This document shows positions 26,803 to 36,111 of a DNA stretch of 64,000 nucleotides, piece after piece. The notes beneath the pieces were generated by a model. The model worked only from the letters and a program-made list of their open reading frames with translations, did not search any database and was not told the origin of the DNA. Source of the stretch: Bin87 sp965219925 (GTDB lineage Bacteria > Chloroflexota > Dehalococcoidia > Lucifugimonadales > UBA3495); assembly GCA_965219925.1 (NCBI GenBank), contig OZ244795.1, positions 4,092,001 through 4,156,000 of the forward strand. Reading direction: 5' to 3'. The first letter of the stretch is position 1. Each line of letters starts with the position of its first letter. Both the position numbers and the translations under genes were made by a program.

Positions 26803-27483
26803 TCAGTGTGTCTCGTCGGCCGGTGGCATAAAGTCGTCCACCGCCAGGGTTACATCGGGGAAGGCTTGCGGGCTGACGCTGTCGCCGGCCCGGTAAGTAC
26901 GGACGCTGGCGTATGCCGAACCCGCCGCGTCGGCATACGCCGTGACCTCCCGCGCGCGCAGGTTCGCGACCCATACTTCCGGGATGCCGGCGGCAGCGTA
27001 CCGCGCCAGTTTCGCGCCCTGGTCATACGCCAGTGAACTGTCGGCAAATTCGATAACCAGGTACACCTCGGCCGGCGTCGTCTGTCCCGTCACGCCGGAG
27101 CCGGGGGGGTTCCACTGCACCAGGGCGAAATCGGGCTGGGGCGCGCTGCGGTCGTTCAGGTAGATGGGGCCACCCACCCGCACCGTCGCCCGCCCTACCA
27201 GCGGCGGAACGAGCAGCGTAGTCATCCAGTCAGTGCCACCCACGTGGCGGAGGCCAATCGGTGGCATAATGATTATCACTCCGTCCATCAGTTCAACACG
27301 GTCGTCCTCATGGAGGATGCCGGCTACTTCCATAGCCAGGTACTCGTCCACCGTGAAGCGATGGCGGCCAGCCAGGACGTCGGCCTGCTCGGCGGCGTCA
27401 ATGATGCCGGCCGACACCATAGCCGCGCACTCTTCAGGGCTGAATGGGCGCGCCGGCGGCATCGTGGTCGTTGTTGTAGTCAT
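26803..27483 (-). CDS. Uma2-family nuclease-like protein (tandem copy 1)
   Basis: The ATG at 27483, behind GGAGAAGG, opens a 226-residue protein starting MTTTTTTMPPARPFSPEECA. Uma2 core elements: EDDRVELMDGVIIIMPPIG, QPDFALVQWN, VYLVIEFADSSLAYD and KLARYAAAGIPEVWVANL (nuclease Asp, Glu and Lys positions). It is about 70% identical by eye to the next gene upstream, separated by 73 nt, so the pair arose by tandem duplication. The role of Uma2 proteins is not established. Confidence 0.83.
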   Translation of the reverse strand: MTTTTTTMPPARPFSPEECAAMVSAGIIDAAEQADVLAGRHRFTVDEYLAMEVAGILHEDDRVELMDGVIIIMPPIGLRHVGGTDWMTTLLVPPLVGRATVRVGGPIYLNDRSAPQPDFALVQWNPPGSGVTGQTTPAEVYLVIEFADSSLAYDQGAKLARYAAAGIPEVWVANLRAREVTAYADAAGSAYASVRTYRAGDSVSPQAFPDVTLAVDDFMPPADETH

Positions 27484-27556
27484 TGCGCCTTCTCCCAATC
27501 TGCTGTGCGCCCGCCGGTCGGCGGCGATTTCTTTTCCGGTGTGGCCATATTGGAGG

Positions 27557-28243
27557 TTAGAGCGTCTCCCCACGCAGCCCGGCAGCGGGTGGGATAAAGT
27601 CGTCCACCGCCAGGGTTACATCGGGGAAGGCTTGCGGGCTGACGCTGTCGCCGGCCCGGTAAGTGCGGACAGTCGTGTACTCGGAACCGGACAGGGCAGT
27701 GTAGGCTGTCACCTCGCGCGCGCGCAGGTTCACAACCCACACCTCCTGGACGCCAGCGGCGGCGTACCGCGCCAGTTTTGCGCCGCGGTCATAGGACAGC
27801 GAACTGTCGGCAACCTCGATGACCAGGTACACATCCGGTGGGAAGTAGGGCCCTACCTCGCTCAAAGGGCGCTCCCGCAACAGGGCAATGTCGGGTTGGG
27901 GGGCGCTGCGGTTGTTCAGGCGGATTGCCCCCTGCACTCGCACTATTGCCCGGTCGATCAGAGGCGGAAGGAGCAGCCTGTTCAGCCAGTCAGTGCTAAC
28001 CTCGTGAGGGTCGCCGATGGGTGGCATAACGAGTATCACTCCGTCAATCAATTCAATGCGGTCGTCTTCGTGCAGGATGCCGGCCACTTCCATAGCCAGG
28101 TACTCTTCCACAGTGAAACGACGGGTGCCAGCCAGCACGGCGGCCTGTTCTCCTGCGGCGATGATGTTGGCCCGTACCAAAGCCTCGCACTCCTCCGGGC
28201 TGAACGGCCGTGCCGGCGGCATCGTGGTCGTTGTTGTAGTCAT
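27557..28243 (-). CDS. Uma2-family nuclease-like protein (tandem copy 2)
   Basis: The 228-residue protein starts at the ATG 28243 behind GGGAGAGG and has the same N-terminus as its neighbour (MTTTTTTMPPARPFSPEECE). Core motifs: EDDRIELIDGVILVMPPIG, QPDIALLRER, VYLVIEVADSSLSYD and KLARYAAAGVQEVWVVNL. The pair shares even the C-terminal YRAGDSVSPQAFPDVTLAVD. It is divergent from acs, with 266 bases between that carry the acs promoter. Confidence 0.83.
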   Translation of the reverse strand: MTTTTTTMPPARPFSPEECEALVRANIIAAGEQAAVLAGTRRFTVEEYLAMEVAGILHEDDRIELIDGVILVMPPIGDPHEVSTDWLNRLLLPPLIDRAIVRVQGAIRLNNRSAPQPDIALLRERPLSEVGPYFPPDVYLVIEVADSSLSYDRGAKLARYAAAGVQEVWVVNLRAREVTAYTALSGSEYTTVRTYRAGDSVSPQAFPDVTLAVDDFIPPAAGLRGETL

Positions 28244-28457
28244 TGCAACCTCTCCCGATTCGCCGTGCATCCGCTCGTATGCGGCGATTGCTTCTGCCGG
28301 ATATTCTTGCGCCTCCGCAAGGGGCTGACAATAAGCGGATTTTACCATGCTGGCATTCCCCGCTGGCATTCCCCGCACTGCTCTTTGCCGGCAGCATCCA
28401 CAGCAATACTTTGAGGAAGCGGAGTAGCGAGCCGGGCCGGCGGTGGGCGGGATGTGC

Positions 28458-28463
28458 TAATAT
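28458..28463 (+). promoter_or_regulatory. Extended -10 promoter of acs
   Basis: TGCTAATAT (TG 28455-28456, hexamer 28458-28463) precedes the acs ATG by 46 nt; a CGGAGG ribosome site follows. Confidence 0.4.
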
Positions 28464-28509
28464 CTGCGCTATCAAACCCTGATATTTTGCTGCCCGGAGG
28501 TTCTTTATT

Positions 28510-30465
28510 ATGACTCAGAATACCGGCGCTTTTGAGGCCCTGCTCCAGGAAGACCGCACCTATCCGCCGCCAGCCGAATTCGTTGCCCAGGCCAACATCA
28601 GCGACCCCGGCGTGTACGAAGAAGCGCGTCGCGACCCACAGGCTTTCTGGGCGCGGTGGGCCGGCGAGCTGGACTGGTTCAAACCCTGGGAAACGATACT
28701 GGACTGGTCGGATGCGCCCTTCGCCAAGTGGTTTGTGGGCGGACAGCTCAACGCATCATACAACTGCATCGACCGGCACCTGAACGGGCCGCGCAAGAAC
28801 AAGGCGGCCATCATCTGGGAAGGCGAGCCGGGCGACTGGCAGGTGTACACCTACCGCGACCTGTACCGGGAAGTCTGCAAGTTCGCCAACGGACTGAAGA
28901 GTTTGGGCGTGCAGAAGGGCGATCGCGTAACCCTCTACCTGCCGATGGTGCCCGAACTGGCGATAGCGATGCTGGCCTGCGCTCGCATCGGCGCGCCCCA
29001 CAGCATCGTGTTCGGTGGATTCAGCGCTGAGTCGCTGCGGGACCGCATCGAAGATTCTCAGTCCAAGGTGATGATTACCGCCGACGGCGGCTGGCGACGC
29101 GGCAACGTCATTCCGCTCAAGACCAACGCCGATGCGTCGGTGGAGGGCGAAACTCCGGTGGAGCATGTCGTCGTGGTGCGCCGCACCGGCCACGCCGACG
29201 ACCAGATGCAAGAGGGTCGGGACGTGTGGTGGCACGATCTGGTGGCCGACCAGCCGCTGACCTGCGACCCGGAGCCGATGGACAGCGAAGATATGCTTTT
29301 CATGCTGTACACCAGCGGCACCACGGGCAAACCCAAGGGGATTGTCCACACCACTGGCGGCTACATGACCGGGACGTATGCCACGACCAAGTGGATTTTC
29401 GATCTGAAGGAAGATGACGTGTACTGGTGCACCGCCGACATCGGCTGGGTTACCGGACACAGCTATATCATTTACGGCCCGCTGGCCAACGGCGCAACAA
29501 CGGTGATGTATGAGGGCTCGCCCGACTATCCTGACCGGGACCGATTCTGGGCCATCGTCGAGAAATACGGCTGCACCATTTGCTACACCGCTCCCACAGC
29601 CATCCGCACGTTCATGCGCTGGGGCGAGGAGTATCCGGAGCGTCACGACATGTCGTCGCTGCGGCTGCTGGGATCGGTGGGCGAACCCATCAACCCGGAG
29701 GCATGGGTGTGGTACTGGCAGCACATTGGCGGCGGCCGGTGTCCCGTGGTGGATACGTGGTGGCAGACCGAAACCGGCTCGGTGCTGATTACGCCCCTGC
29801 CCGGCATCACCACGCTGAAACCCGGCTCAGCCACGCAGCCATTTCCCGGCATAGATGCCGCTATCCTCGATGAGCAGGGCAACGAGGTTGGGCCTGGCGG
29901 TGGCGGCTATCTGGTGATCCGGCAACCGTGGCCCAGCATGTTGCGCGGCATATACGGTGACCCTGAACGGTTCGTGCAGCAGTACTGGTCTAATTACGAG
30001 GGAATCTACTTCACCAGCGACGGAGCCAAGCTGGACGAGGAATCCTACTTCTGGCTGCTGGGTCGGGTGGACGACGTGATCAACGTGTCGGCGCACCGCA
30101 TCAGCACGATGGAGGTGGAGTCGGCGCTGGTGGACAATTTGAAGGTCGCCGAGGCGGCCTGCATCGGGCGCAGCCACGAGGTGAAAGGCCAGGCCATCGT
30201 TGCGTTCGTGACGCTGAAAGACCAGGTGACCGCCTCCGACGACGTGATAACGGAGCTGAAGCAGCACGTGGCGGGCAAGATTGGCTCGATGGCGCGGCCG
30301 GATGACATCTACTTCGCCGCCGAGCTGCCCAAAACCCGCAGCGGCAAGATCATGCGCCGCCTGCTCCGAGACGTTGCCGAGGGTCGGGCCCTGGGCGACA
30401 CCACCACCCTGGCCGACCCGGCGGTGGTGGAAATGCTGAAAGAGCAATACGGGGACGAGGACTGA
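28510..30465 (+). CDS. acs: Acetyl-CoA synthetase (AMP-forming)
   Basis: This enzyme activates acetate to acetyl-CoA through acetyl-AMP in the cytoplasm. The 651 residues match the family length. Core motifs are YTSGTTGKPKGIVHTTGGY (phosphate loop), VDTWWQTETGS, the hinge region LLGRVDDVINVSAHR and the regulatory PKTRSGKIMRRLLRD, whose Lys is the usual acetylation site. Its own promoter and ribosome site suggest a single-gene transcript. Confidence 0.95.
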   Translation: MTQNTGAFEALLQEDRTYPPPAEFVAQANISDPGVYEEARRDPQAFWARWAGELDWFKPWETILDWSDAPFAKWFVGGQLNASYNCIDRHLNGPRKNKAAIIWEGEPGDWQVYTYRDLYREVCKFANGLKSLGVQKGDRVTLYLPMVPELAIAMLACARIGAPHSIVFGGFSAESLRDRIEDSQSKVMITADGGWRRGNVIPLKTNADASVEGETPVEHVVVVRRTGHADDQMQEGRDVWWHDLVADQPLTCDPEPMDSEDMLFMLYTSGTTGKPKGIVHTTGGYMTGTYATTKWIFDLKEDDVYWCTADIGWVTGHSYIIYGPLANGATTVMYEGSPDYPDRDRFWAIVEKYGCTICYTAPTAIRTFMRWGEEYPERHDMSSLRLLGSVGEPINPEAWVWYWQHIGGGRCPVVDTWWQTETGSVLITPLPGITTLKPGSATQPFPGIDAAILDEQGNEVGPGGGGYLVIRQPWPSMLRGIYGDPERFVQQYWSNYEGIYFTSDGAKLDEESYFWLLGRVDDVINVSAHRISTMEVESALVDNLKVAEAACIGRSHEVKGQAIVAFVTLKDQVTASDDVITELKQHVAGKIGSMARPDDIYFAAELPKTRSGKIMRRLLRDVAEGRALGDTTTLADPAVVEMLKEQYGDED

Positions 30466-30531
30466 CGCCGCGGGCTGGGTGGAGAATTAATCCTTCGCCC
30501 AGCCATGTTTGAGTTGGTAGGTCTGATGACC

Positions 30532-30697
30532 AGGGCCTTTCGGTTTTCCTCATGTCATTGCGAGCGCAGTGTGGCAATCTCGCCGCCGTAGCAATGATGG
30601 TTCCCCGGCACGTGCTCAACCTCAACGAGATTGCCACGTGGTTCGACAGGCTCACCATGAGCGGCTGCGCTCCTCGCAATGACAACCGAATGACCCT
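30532..30697. repeat. Repeat B, complete copy
   Basis: Same ends and core as 11270-11435: AGGGCCTTTCGGTTTTCC start, CCGAATGACCCT end, internal GGTTCGACAGGCTCACC. It fills most of the 359-base gap between acs and the methyltransferase gene. Confidence 0.85.
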
Positions 30698-30824
30698 GGT
30701 CTGTGACACTGGCTGGTTTACCCGGCCCGGTGGGGCGTGGTACAACGTCTGGTGGTTACCTGGCGAGCGCATTTCCACGACGGTAGTTTGCCGATATTGT
30801 GGTGTACCGAAAGAGGGGCGGCTA

Positions 30825-31883
30825 ATGCAGAATTTGTTCCATCCCGGCGACAATCTGGATGGGTTGAGGCGTGTCGCCGAGCTGGGCATCAAGGTCGATT
30901 TGGTGTACATCGACCCGCCGTTCGCCACCAATAACGACTTTCTGATTGACACTGACCGGGCCAACTCCGTCAGTCGCTCCGGACAGTTGGCTTACTCCGA
31001 TACTACGGTGGGAGCCAAATATCTCGATGAGCTGAAAGCGCGGTTGCAGGCCATCAGTTTCGTGATGAATCCTGCTGGGTCGGTGTATGTTCATATCGAC
31101 GTCAACATGGAACACCATGTGCGGCTGCTGATGGACCAGGTGTTTGGCCCGGAGAATTTTCGGAACAGTATTACGCGTATCAAATGCAACCCCAAGAACT
31201 TTGCGCGGTACTCCTACGGCAACATCAAGGACACCATACTTTTCTACTCGGTTTCACCACGGCAGATCACCTGGCGCCCACAGCGGATTCCCATGACCGA
31301 CAGCGAAATAGCCAGCCTGTACCCGCTCACCGATGATGCGGGTCGGCGGTACGCGACCACGCCGGTGCACGCTCCGGGCACTACGATGAATGGCGCCACC
31401 GGCGAACCCTGGCGCGGCACGCTTCCACCGGCCGGCCGGCATTGGCGCTATCCGCCCGACAAGTTGGAAGAACTGGACGAAGAAGGGTTGATTGCGTGGA
31501 GTTCGACGGGCAATCCGCGGAAAATCAACTACGCCGACGATGCGGCAGGCAAGTTGCCGCAGGATGTGTGGTGCTACAAGGATCCACAACGGCCCGCGTA
31601 TCCCACCCAAAAAAATGCCCTGATGCTGGAGCGCATCATCCTCACGTCATCCGAGCCCGGTGACACGGTGATGGATTGCTACGCCGGCAGCGGGGCGACG
31701 CTGGTGCAGGCCGCCCGGTTGGGTCGTCGGTTCATCGGCATGGATGATTCCGAGGCGGCGCAATCTGTGGTAGAAAACGAGCTGGGCAAGGCGGCGATCA
31801 GATTCCAGTCAATAGTAGAGTTTCAGACCGGCGCCGGCGGATTGTCGGACATACTTGCCCAAATTGTCGCTGAACATCCGTAG
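30825..31883 (+). CDS. DNA methyltransferase, beta-group (N6-adenine or N4-cytosine), orphan
   Basis: The 352-residue protein has the catalytic motif IV DPPF at residues 30-33 (VDLVYIDPPFATNNDF) before the AdoMet-binding motif I DCYAGSGATLVQAARLG near residue 283. That order defines the beta group, as in type III Mod subunits. PTQKNALMLERIILTSS is the conserved motif X region. The ATG at 30825 is chosen because upstream codons of the longer frame are repeat B. No endonuclease gene is next to it, so it may be an orphan methylase or the remnant of a system cut by the adjacent IS. Target sequence unknown. Confidence 0.87.
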   Translation: MQNLFHPGDNLDGLRRVAELGIKVDLVYIDPPFATNNDFLIDTDRANSVSRSGQLAYSDTTVGAKYLDELKARLQAISFVMNPAGSVYVHIDVNMEHHVRLLMDQVFGPENFRNSITRIKCNPKNFARYSYGNIKDTILFYSVSPRQITWRPQRIPMTDSEIASLYPLTDDAGRRYATTPVHAPGTTMNGATGEPWRGTLPPAGRHWRYPPDKLEELDEEGLIAWSSTGNPRKINYADDAAGKLPQDVWCYKDPQRPAYPTQKNALMLERIILTSSEPGDTVMDCYAGSGATLVQAARLGRRFIGMDDSEAAQSVVENELGKAAIRFQSIVEFQTGAGGLSDILAQIVAEHP

Positions 31884-31918
31884 GCAGTCGCCTGTTCTTC
31901 TCCTTGCTATTCTGTTAG

Positions 31919-32784
31919 GGGGTGTCGTCAAAAGAGTTTGCTCCAGATCATCACTGCCCGGAGCTGGCAGATGGCCAAATACGACGCCGTTCTCTTGGCA
32001 TAGCGGGTCGCCACCCCGCGCCACTGCTTGAATTCCAGGAATCCGTTCTCCACTAGGTGCCGCAGCTTGTACAGCGCCCGGTCATAGTCCCGCTTTTCTC
32101 TCCGGTTGCTTTTGGGCGGTATCACCGGGTCCATTCCCAATTCCCGGACGGTGGCTATGATTTCATTGGTGTCATAGGCTTTGTCCGCCATCAGGCACTC
32201 CGCTGCTATGCCCTCAATCAGAGGCAAAGCCTGGGAGCAGTCGGCAAACGTACCCTCGGTCACCGCCAGCCTTACCGGCATTCCGTGGGAATCCACCGCC
32301 AGGTGCAGCTTGCTGTTCAGCCCCCTTTTGTGCGGGCAATGGACTGATTTCCGCCCCGGGCGCCGGCGCTGTGGGGATGGGCCTTGATATAGCTGGCGTC
32401 TATCATCAGCCACTCGAAATCAGGGTCATCAATCACCGCCTCCAACAGTCCGGCCCACACGCCCCGGTCCCGCCAGCGGCAGAAGCGGCGGTGGGTGTTC
32501 TTCCAATCTCCGTAGTCCGGGGGCAAATCTCGCCAAGGAGCGCCGGTGCGCAGTATCCAGCACACGGCGTCGATAAACCGCCGGTTGTCCCCGTGTCGTG
32601 GCACGGGGCAGGCTCTGGGCCGGTCGGCCCCTCTTGCCCTCTCCCCCGGCCAAATGCGGCCTCAACCGCTCCCAAACCTCATCGGTCATATCGTGGCGCC
32701 GGTGCGCTACCGTCATACCCCCACCTTCCACACTCTCCCCATTTCCAGCAATCTACCACCCTACCGCCATTTTGACGACACCCC
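31919..32784. mobile_element. IS5-family insertion sequence, copy 2 (with 25-nt internal insertion)
   Basis: It has the same GGGGTGTCGTCAAAA ends as copy 1 and is 866 bp, 25 longer because of an insertion at 32591-32615. Flanks are TTAG (31915-31918) and CTAG (32785-32788), an imperfect target duplication. Apart from the insertion, the two copies differ by very few bases. Confidence 0.92.
31928..32731 (-). pseudogene. IS5 transposase disrupted by a 25-nt hairpin insertion
   Basis: The second frame (32413-31928) is identical to copy 1 but for one residue (LMADKAYD instead of LLADKAYD). The first frame is shifted after GKRGRPAQ by the 25 inserted bases, so no full-length transposase can be made even with the normal frameshift. 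The copy could still be moved in trans by copy 1. Confidence 0.85.
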
Positions 32785-32824
32785 CTAGGAATTTGGCCTT
32801 ATCCGCAGGTTGATTAGCTCCTGC

Positions 32825-32830
32825 TATACT
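32825..32830 (+). promoter_or_regulatory. Extended -10 promoter of a Uma2 gene
   Basis: TGCTATACT with hexamer TATACT at 32825-32830 lies 35 nt upstream of the ATG at 32866. It is outside the IS, so the gene has its own promoter. Confidence 0.45.
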
Positions 32831-32865
32831 GTCCGCCACACCCGGTATGCCCCAGCGAGGTTGCC

Positions 32866-33588
32866 ATGACTACCAAACCGCCGCCGAAAGTTAGGTCGCC
32901 CGAAATCACCCTGTACGATGACGACGGCGTTTTTTACCCCGAAACGGACGGTATGCCTTTGCCTGACGGATTTGAACAGGAGCCACTATTCGCGCAGATC
33001 GTCCCTGTGCTACGGGCCTACCTGAAGCAGCGCTACGACGTCATCGTCAGCGGGGATACTTTCCTCTACTACGAGCAGGGCAATCCGGCGGCGGTTGTCG
33101 CACCGGACTGCTACGTGTCTTTCGGAGTAACCGACGACCTGATTCCGCCGCTGAATTCCTACCTGATCTGGCGCGTGGGCAAGGTGCCCGATTTCATGCT
33201 GGAGATTGTGTCGAGAAGCACGGCAAGACGGGATAACGTCGAAAAGAGAGAATTGTATGCCCGAATCGGCGTCGGTGAATACTGGCGTTATGACTGGACG
33301 CCGAACAGTCGATACTGCGGTGAACCGCTGCTGGGTGAGCAATTGATGGACGGAGCCTATGAACGGTTAGCCACCGAGCGGGAACCGGACGGGCTGACTT
33401 GGGGCCATAGTCCGACGCTGGGCCTGGATCTGTGCTGGGATGGCGGCAAGTTGCGGTTCCGCATCCCGGAAACCGGCGAGTACCTCCTCGATTACGCGGA
33501 ATCCCAAGCCGCCCTGCAAGCTGCCGAAGCCGAAGCCGCTGAACTCCGTGAACAACTGCGTCGATTGAAAGCGGAACAAGGGGGTTAG
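32866..33588 (+). CDS. Uma2-family nuclease-like protein
   Basis: The 240-residue protein is a paralog of 24161-24949: MTTKP start, LPDGFEQ, SGDTFLYYEQGNPAAVVAPD, VPDFMLEIVSRSTARRD and LYARIGVGEYWRYDWTPNS. The PD-(D/E)XK acidic residues and Lys appear intact. A short coiled coil (AAEAEAAELREQLRRLKAE) ends the protein. It is immediately upstream of gatB (29 nt), so low-level co-transcription is possible. Confidence 0.83.
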   Translation: MTTKPPPKVRSPEITLYDDDGVFYPETDGMPLPDGFEQEPLFAQIVPVLRAYLKQRYDVIVSGDTFLYYEQGNPAAVVAPDCYVSFGVTDDLIPPLNSYLIWRVGKVPDFMLEIVSRSTARRDNVEKRELYARIGVGEYWRYDWTPNSRYCGEPLLGEQLMDGAYERLATEREPDGLTWGHSPTLGLDLCWDGGKLRFRIPETGEYLLDYAESQAALQAAEAEAAELREQLRRLKAEQGG

Positions 33589-33617
33589 GGGCGTCGGGCG
33601 TCTATTAGCTTCCCGGA

Positions 33618-35135
33618 ATGCTTATGCAGTACGAAACGGTTATAGGGCTTGAGGTGCACGTGCAGCTGAAAACCCGCAGCAAGATGTTCTGCGGGTGCCC
33701 GGCGGATTACCAGGCTGCCGAACCCAACACGCGCACTTGCCCGGTTTGCCTGGGGCTGCCCGGCGCCCTGCCGGTGATCAATCGCAGCGCCGTGGAGTAC
33801 ACGGTGCTGACCGGGCTGGCGCTGAACTGCAGTATCCCGGAATTTACCAAATTTGACCGCAAGAACTATCCTTACCCCGACCTGATGAAGGGATACCAGA
33901 TATCCCAGTACGATTTACCGCTGGCGCTGGACGGTTACGTCGATATTGCCGGTGACCCCGCACTGGATCTGGGGCAGCGAAGTATCGGCGTGGAGCGGGT
34001 ACACCTGGAAGAGGACGTTGCCAAGTTGCAGCACTTTCCCCATGCCGCCAACGAGGACGGGGGCGACGGTTACTCGTTGGTGGACGTGAACCGCTCGGGC
34101 GTGCCGCTAATGGAAATCGTGAGCAAACCGGACCTGCGCTCGCCGGAAGAGGCGCGCCAGTACCTCACCTCAATACATTCTCTGGTGCAGTATCTGGGCG
34201 TGTCCACCGGCAACATGCAGGACGGCAACTTCCGGTGCGATGCTAACGTGAGCATCCGACCTGCCGGCAGTGACGTGTTTGGCACTCGCACCGAAGTCAA
34301 GAACATGAACAGCTTCCACGCGGTGTACCAGGCGTTGGAGTTCGAGGTGGAGCGTCAGAAGCGCGTCATCGCAGACGGCGACGCGGTGGTGCAGGAAACC
34401 CGCGGCTGGATCGAAGAGCGGGAGGTTACGGTCTCCCAGCGCAGCAAGGAGTATGCCCACGACTACCGGTACTTCCCGGAACCGGACCTGCCTCCCCTGC
34501 GCATCGGCCCGGAGAGAGTGGCGCAACTGAAAGCCGCCCTGCCTGAGCTTGCGCCCCAGCGTAAATCCCGTTTCCAGTCCGAACTGGGACTCTCGGAGTA
34601 CGACGCCGAGTTGCTGGCGGGGTCCCGGGCGATGGCCGACTATTTCGAAGCTACGGTGGCCCTCAGGAACGCGACGGCCGTTGACCGACACGCCGTTGCC
34701 AAAGAAGCCGCCAACTGGATGCTGGGGGATCTGGCCCGTTTGCTGAATCAGGACCACCTGGATATCGACGCATCGCCGGTCACGCCGGAGCGTCTGAACG
34801 ACCTGTTGACGTTGATTGACGATGGCACGCTCTCGACTTCGCTGGCCAAGACGGTTCTGGATGAGATGTACGCCTCGGGTGGCGATCCGGCGGACATAGT
34901 ACAAGCGCAGGGTTTGGGTCAGATCAGCGACACCGGCGCCATCGAAGATGCCGTCGCCGAGGCCATCGCCGCCAACCCCAAAGCCGTGGCCGACTACATC
35001 AGCGGCAAGGACACGGCGGCCCGCTTCCTGATGGGCCAGGTAATGCGGCTCACCAGGGGTCAGGCGCAACCCGAGCTGGCGTTGCGGTTGGTGCAAGAGG
35101 GGCTGGAAGGGGAGAAGGCACGGCTGGATGGGTAG
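33618..35135 (+). CDS. gatB: Asp-tRNA(Asn)/Glu-tRNA(Gln) amidotransferase subunit B
   Basis: GatB is the kinase/tRNA-binding subunit of GatCAB, which converts mis-charged Glu-tRNA(Gln) or Asp-tRNA(Asn). The 505 residues contain VIGLEVHVQLKTRSKMFCGC, CPVCLGLPGALPVIN, FDRKNYPYPDLMKGYQISQ and the catalytic/tRNA region LMEIVSKPDLRSPEEAR. The C-terminal YqeY-like tail ends in ISGKDTAARFLMGQVMR. gatA and gatC are not in the window. The first ATG (33618) and the one two codons later are equally possible. Confidence 0.96.
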   Translation: MLMQYETVIGLEVHVQLKTRSKMFCGCPADYQAAEPNTRTCPVCLGLPGALPVINRSAVEYTVLTGLALNCSIPEFTKFDRKNYPYPDLMKGYQISQYDLPLALDGYVDIAGDPALDLGQRSIGVERVHLEEDVAKLQHFPHAANEDGGDGYSLVDVNRSGVPLMEIVSKPDLRSPEEARQYLTSIHSLVQYLGVSTGNMQDGNFRCDANVSIRPAGSDVFGTRTEVKNMNSFHAVYQALEFEVERQKRVIADGDAVVQETRGWIEEREVTVSQRSKEYAHDYRYFPEPDLPPLRIGPERVAQLKAALPELAPQRKSRFQSELGLSEYDAELLAGSRAMADYFEATVALRNATAVDRHAVAKEAANWMLGDLARLLNQDHLDIDASPVTPERLNDLLTLIDDGTLSTSLAKTVLDEMYASGGDPADIVQAQGLGQISDTGAIEDAVAEAIAANPKAVADYISGKDTAARFLMGQVMRLTRGQAQPELALRLVQEGLEGEKARLDG

Positions 35136-35333
35136 TTGTTAGGAACGATATTTTTTACCGGGATATACAGGATGAACCGGATTCATTGGGATTTGCCGGG
35201 TTCCGGCGCGGGCCATAATGACGATATTGGGGAAATTGAGCAGAAGTAAACTTTTCTGATTGAGCTTGCTGGATGCCCGCGAAAGCGGGAATGACGAACG
35301 TATGAACCTTCTGAAACAGAACGCTCTGGTGCG

Positions 35334-35783
35334 GCAGGGCTTTTCAAAGTTGTGGAAATTAAACACCCGCTCGTCCTGAGCCTGTCGAAGGACGGTTGAC
35401 GATGGTTCGACAAGCTCACCATGAGCGGAGGTCGGTGGACTTTGAAAAGGCCCACCCCCACCTGTCATTGCGAGGAGCGCAGCCGCTCATGGTGAGCCTG
35501 TCGAACCACGTGGCAATCTCGTTGATGTTGAACACACGTCGGCAAACCACCATCATTGCTACGGCGACGAGATTGCCAACCCCCGTATCGAGTACGGGGT
35601 CGCAATGACAAGTCTCGCAACTTTCTAGCCAGGGCCTTTCGGTTTTACAAGAAATCCCTTCTCCCTTGATGGGAGAGGGTTAGGGTGAGGGTGAAGGTGT
35701 GAGATAGGGAACTATCCTGTGGCAGACTATACCCCTCACCCCAGCCCTCTCCCACAAGGGGGGAGGGAGAATCGAAAGGCCCT
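35334..35783. repeat. Chain of repeats C, B and A between gatB and secG
   Basis: The 718-base gap holds no gene. Repeat C (35334-35458) begins GGGCTTTTCAAAGTTGTGG and ends in the complementary TTTGAAAAGGCCCA. A repeat B copy follows (35463-35609), with a CCCCCGTATCGAGTACGGGG hairpin, then a repeat A copy (35631-35783, AGGGCCTTTCGG ... GAAAGGCCCT). At 35160-35200 there is a GATATACAGGATGAACCGG fragment of another short repeat. Confidence 0.85.
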
Positions 35784-35827
35784 GACTTTCCAGTAGTGAC
35801 GCAGCGCCGGCGCCGATGAGTCCGTGT

Positions 35828-35833
35828 TACAAT
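35828..35833 (+). promoter_or_regulatory. -10 box of secG
   Basis: TACAAT at 35828-35833 lies 20 nt before the chosen ATG of secG. It overlaps the GTG that would open the longer reading frame, which argues for the later start. Confidence 0.4.
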
Positions 35834-35853
35834 CGTTGGCGCAGTTAGCGATC

Positions 35854-36066
35854 ATGTCTCTTTTCAACCTGGCTCAAATATTTGTTTCTGTGGTGCTGGT
35901 ACTGCTTATCCTGTCGCAGGTGCGAGAGGCTGGCAGTGGAATGTTTGGCAGCGCTCAAAACACCGCCCGGACCCGCCGAGGGCTGGAGCGCACGCTATTT
36001 CAGATTACCATTGCGCTGATTGCCATTTTCCTGTTGGTGTCGGTCCTCAGCGCCCGCTTCACCTAG
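35854..36066 (+). CDS. secG: Preprotein translocase subunit SecG
   Basis: The 70-residue membrane protein has two hydrophobic helices (AQIFVSVVLVLLILSQV and ITIALIAIFLLVSVLSA) joined by the SecG loop GSGMFGSAQNTARTRRGLER. It assists SecYE in protein export. The ATG at 35854 is preferred over the GTG at 35824, which lies in the promoter. The SAM hydrolase gene follows after 45 nt. Confidence 0.9.
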   Translation: MSLFNLAQIFVSVVLVLLILSQVREAGSGMFGSAQNTARTRRGLERTLFQITIALIAIFLLVSVLSARFT

Positions 36067-36111
36067 CACGGGCCCGACGGTGCGGCGCCAGTAAAACCGG
36101 ACGCCAACATT

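Noticed and set aside
32317..32731. Second IS5 first frame as a functional gene with a different N-terminus
   Set aside because: The 25-nt insertion shifts the conserved frame after residue 39; the remaining frames lack a start with a ribosome site and the conserved first part.
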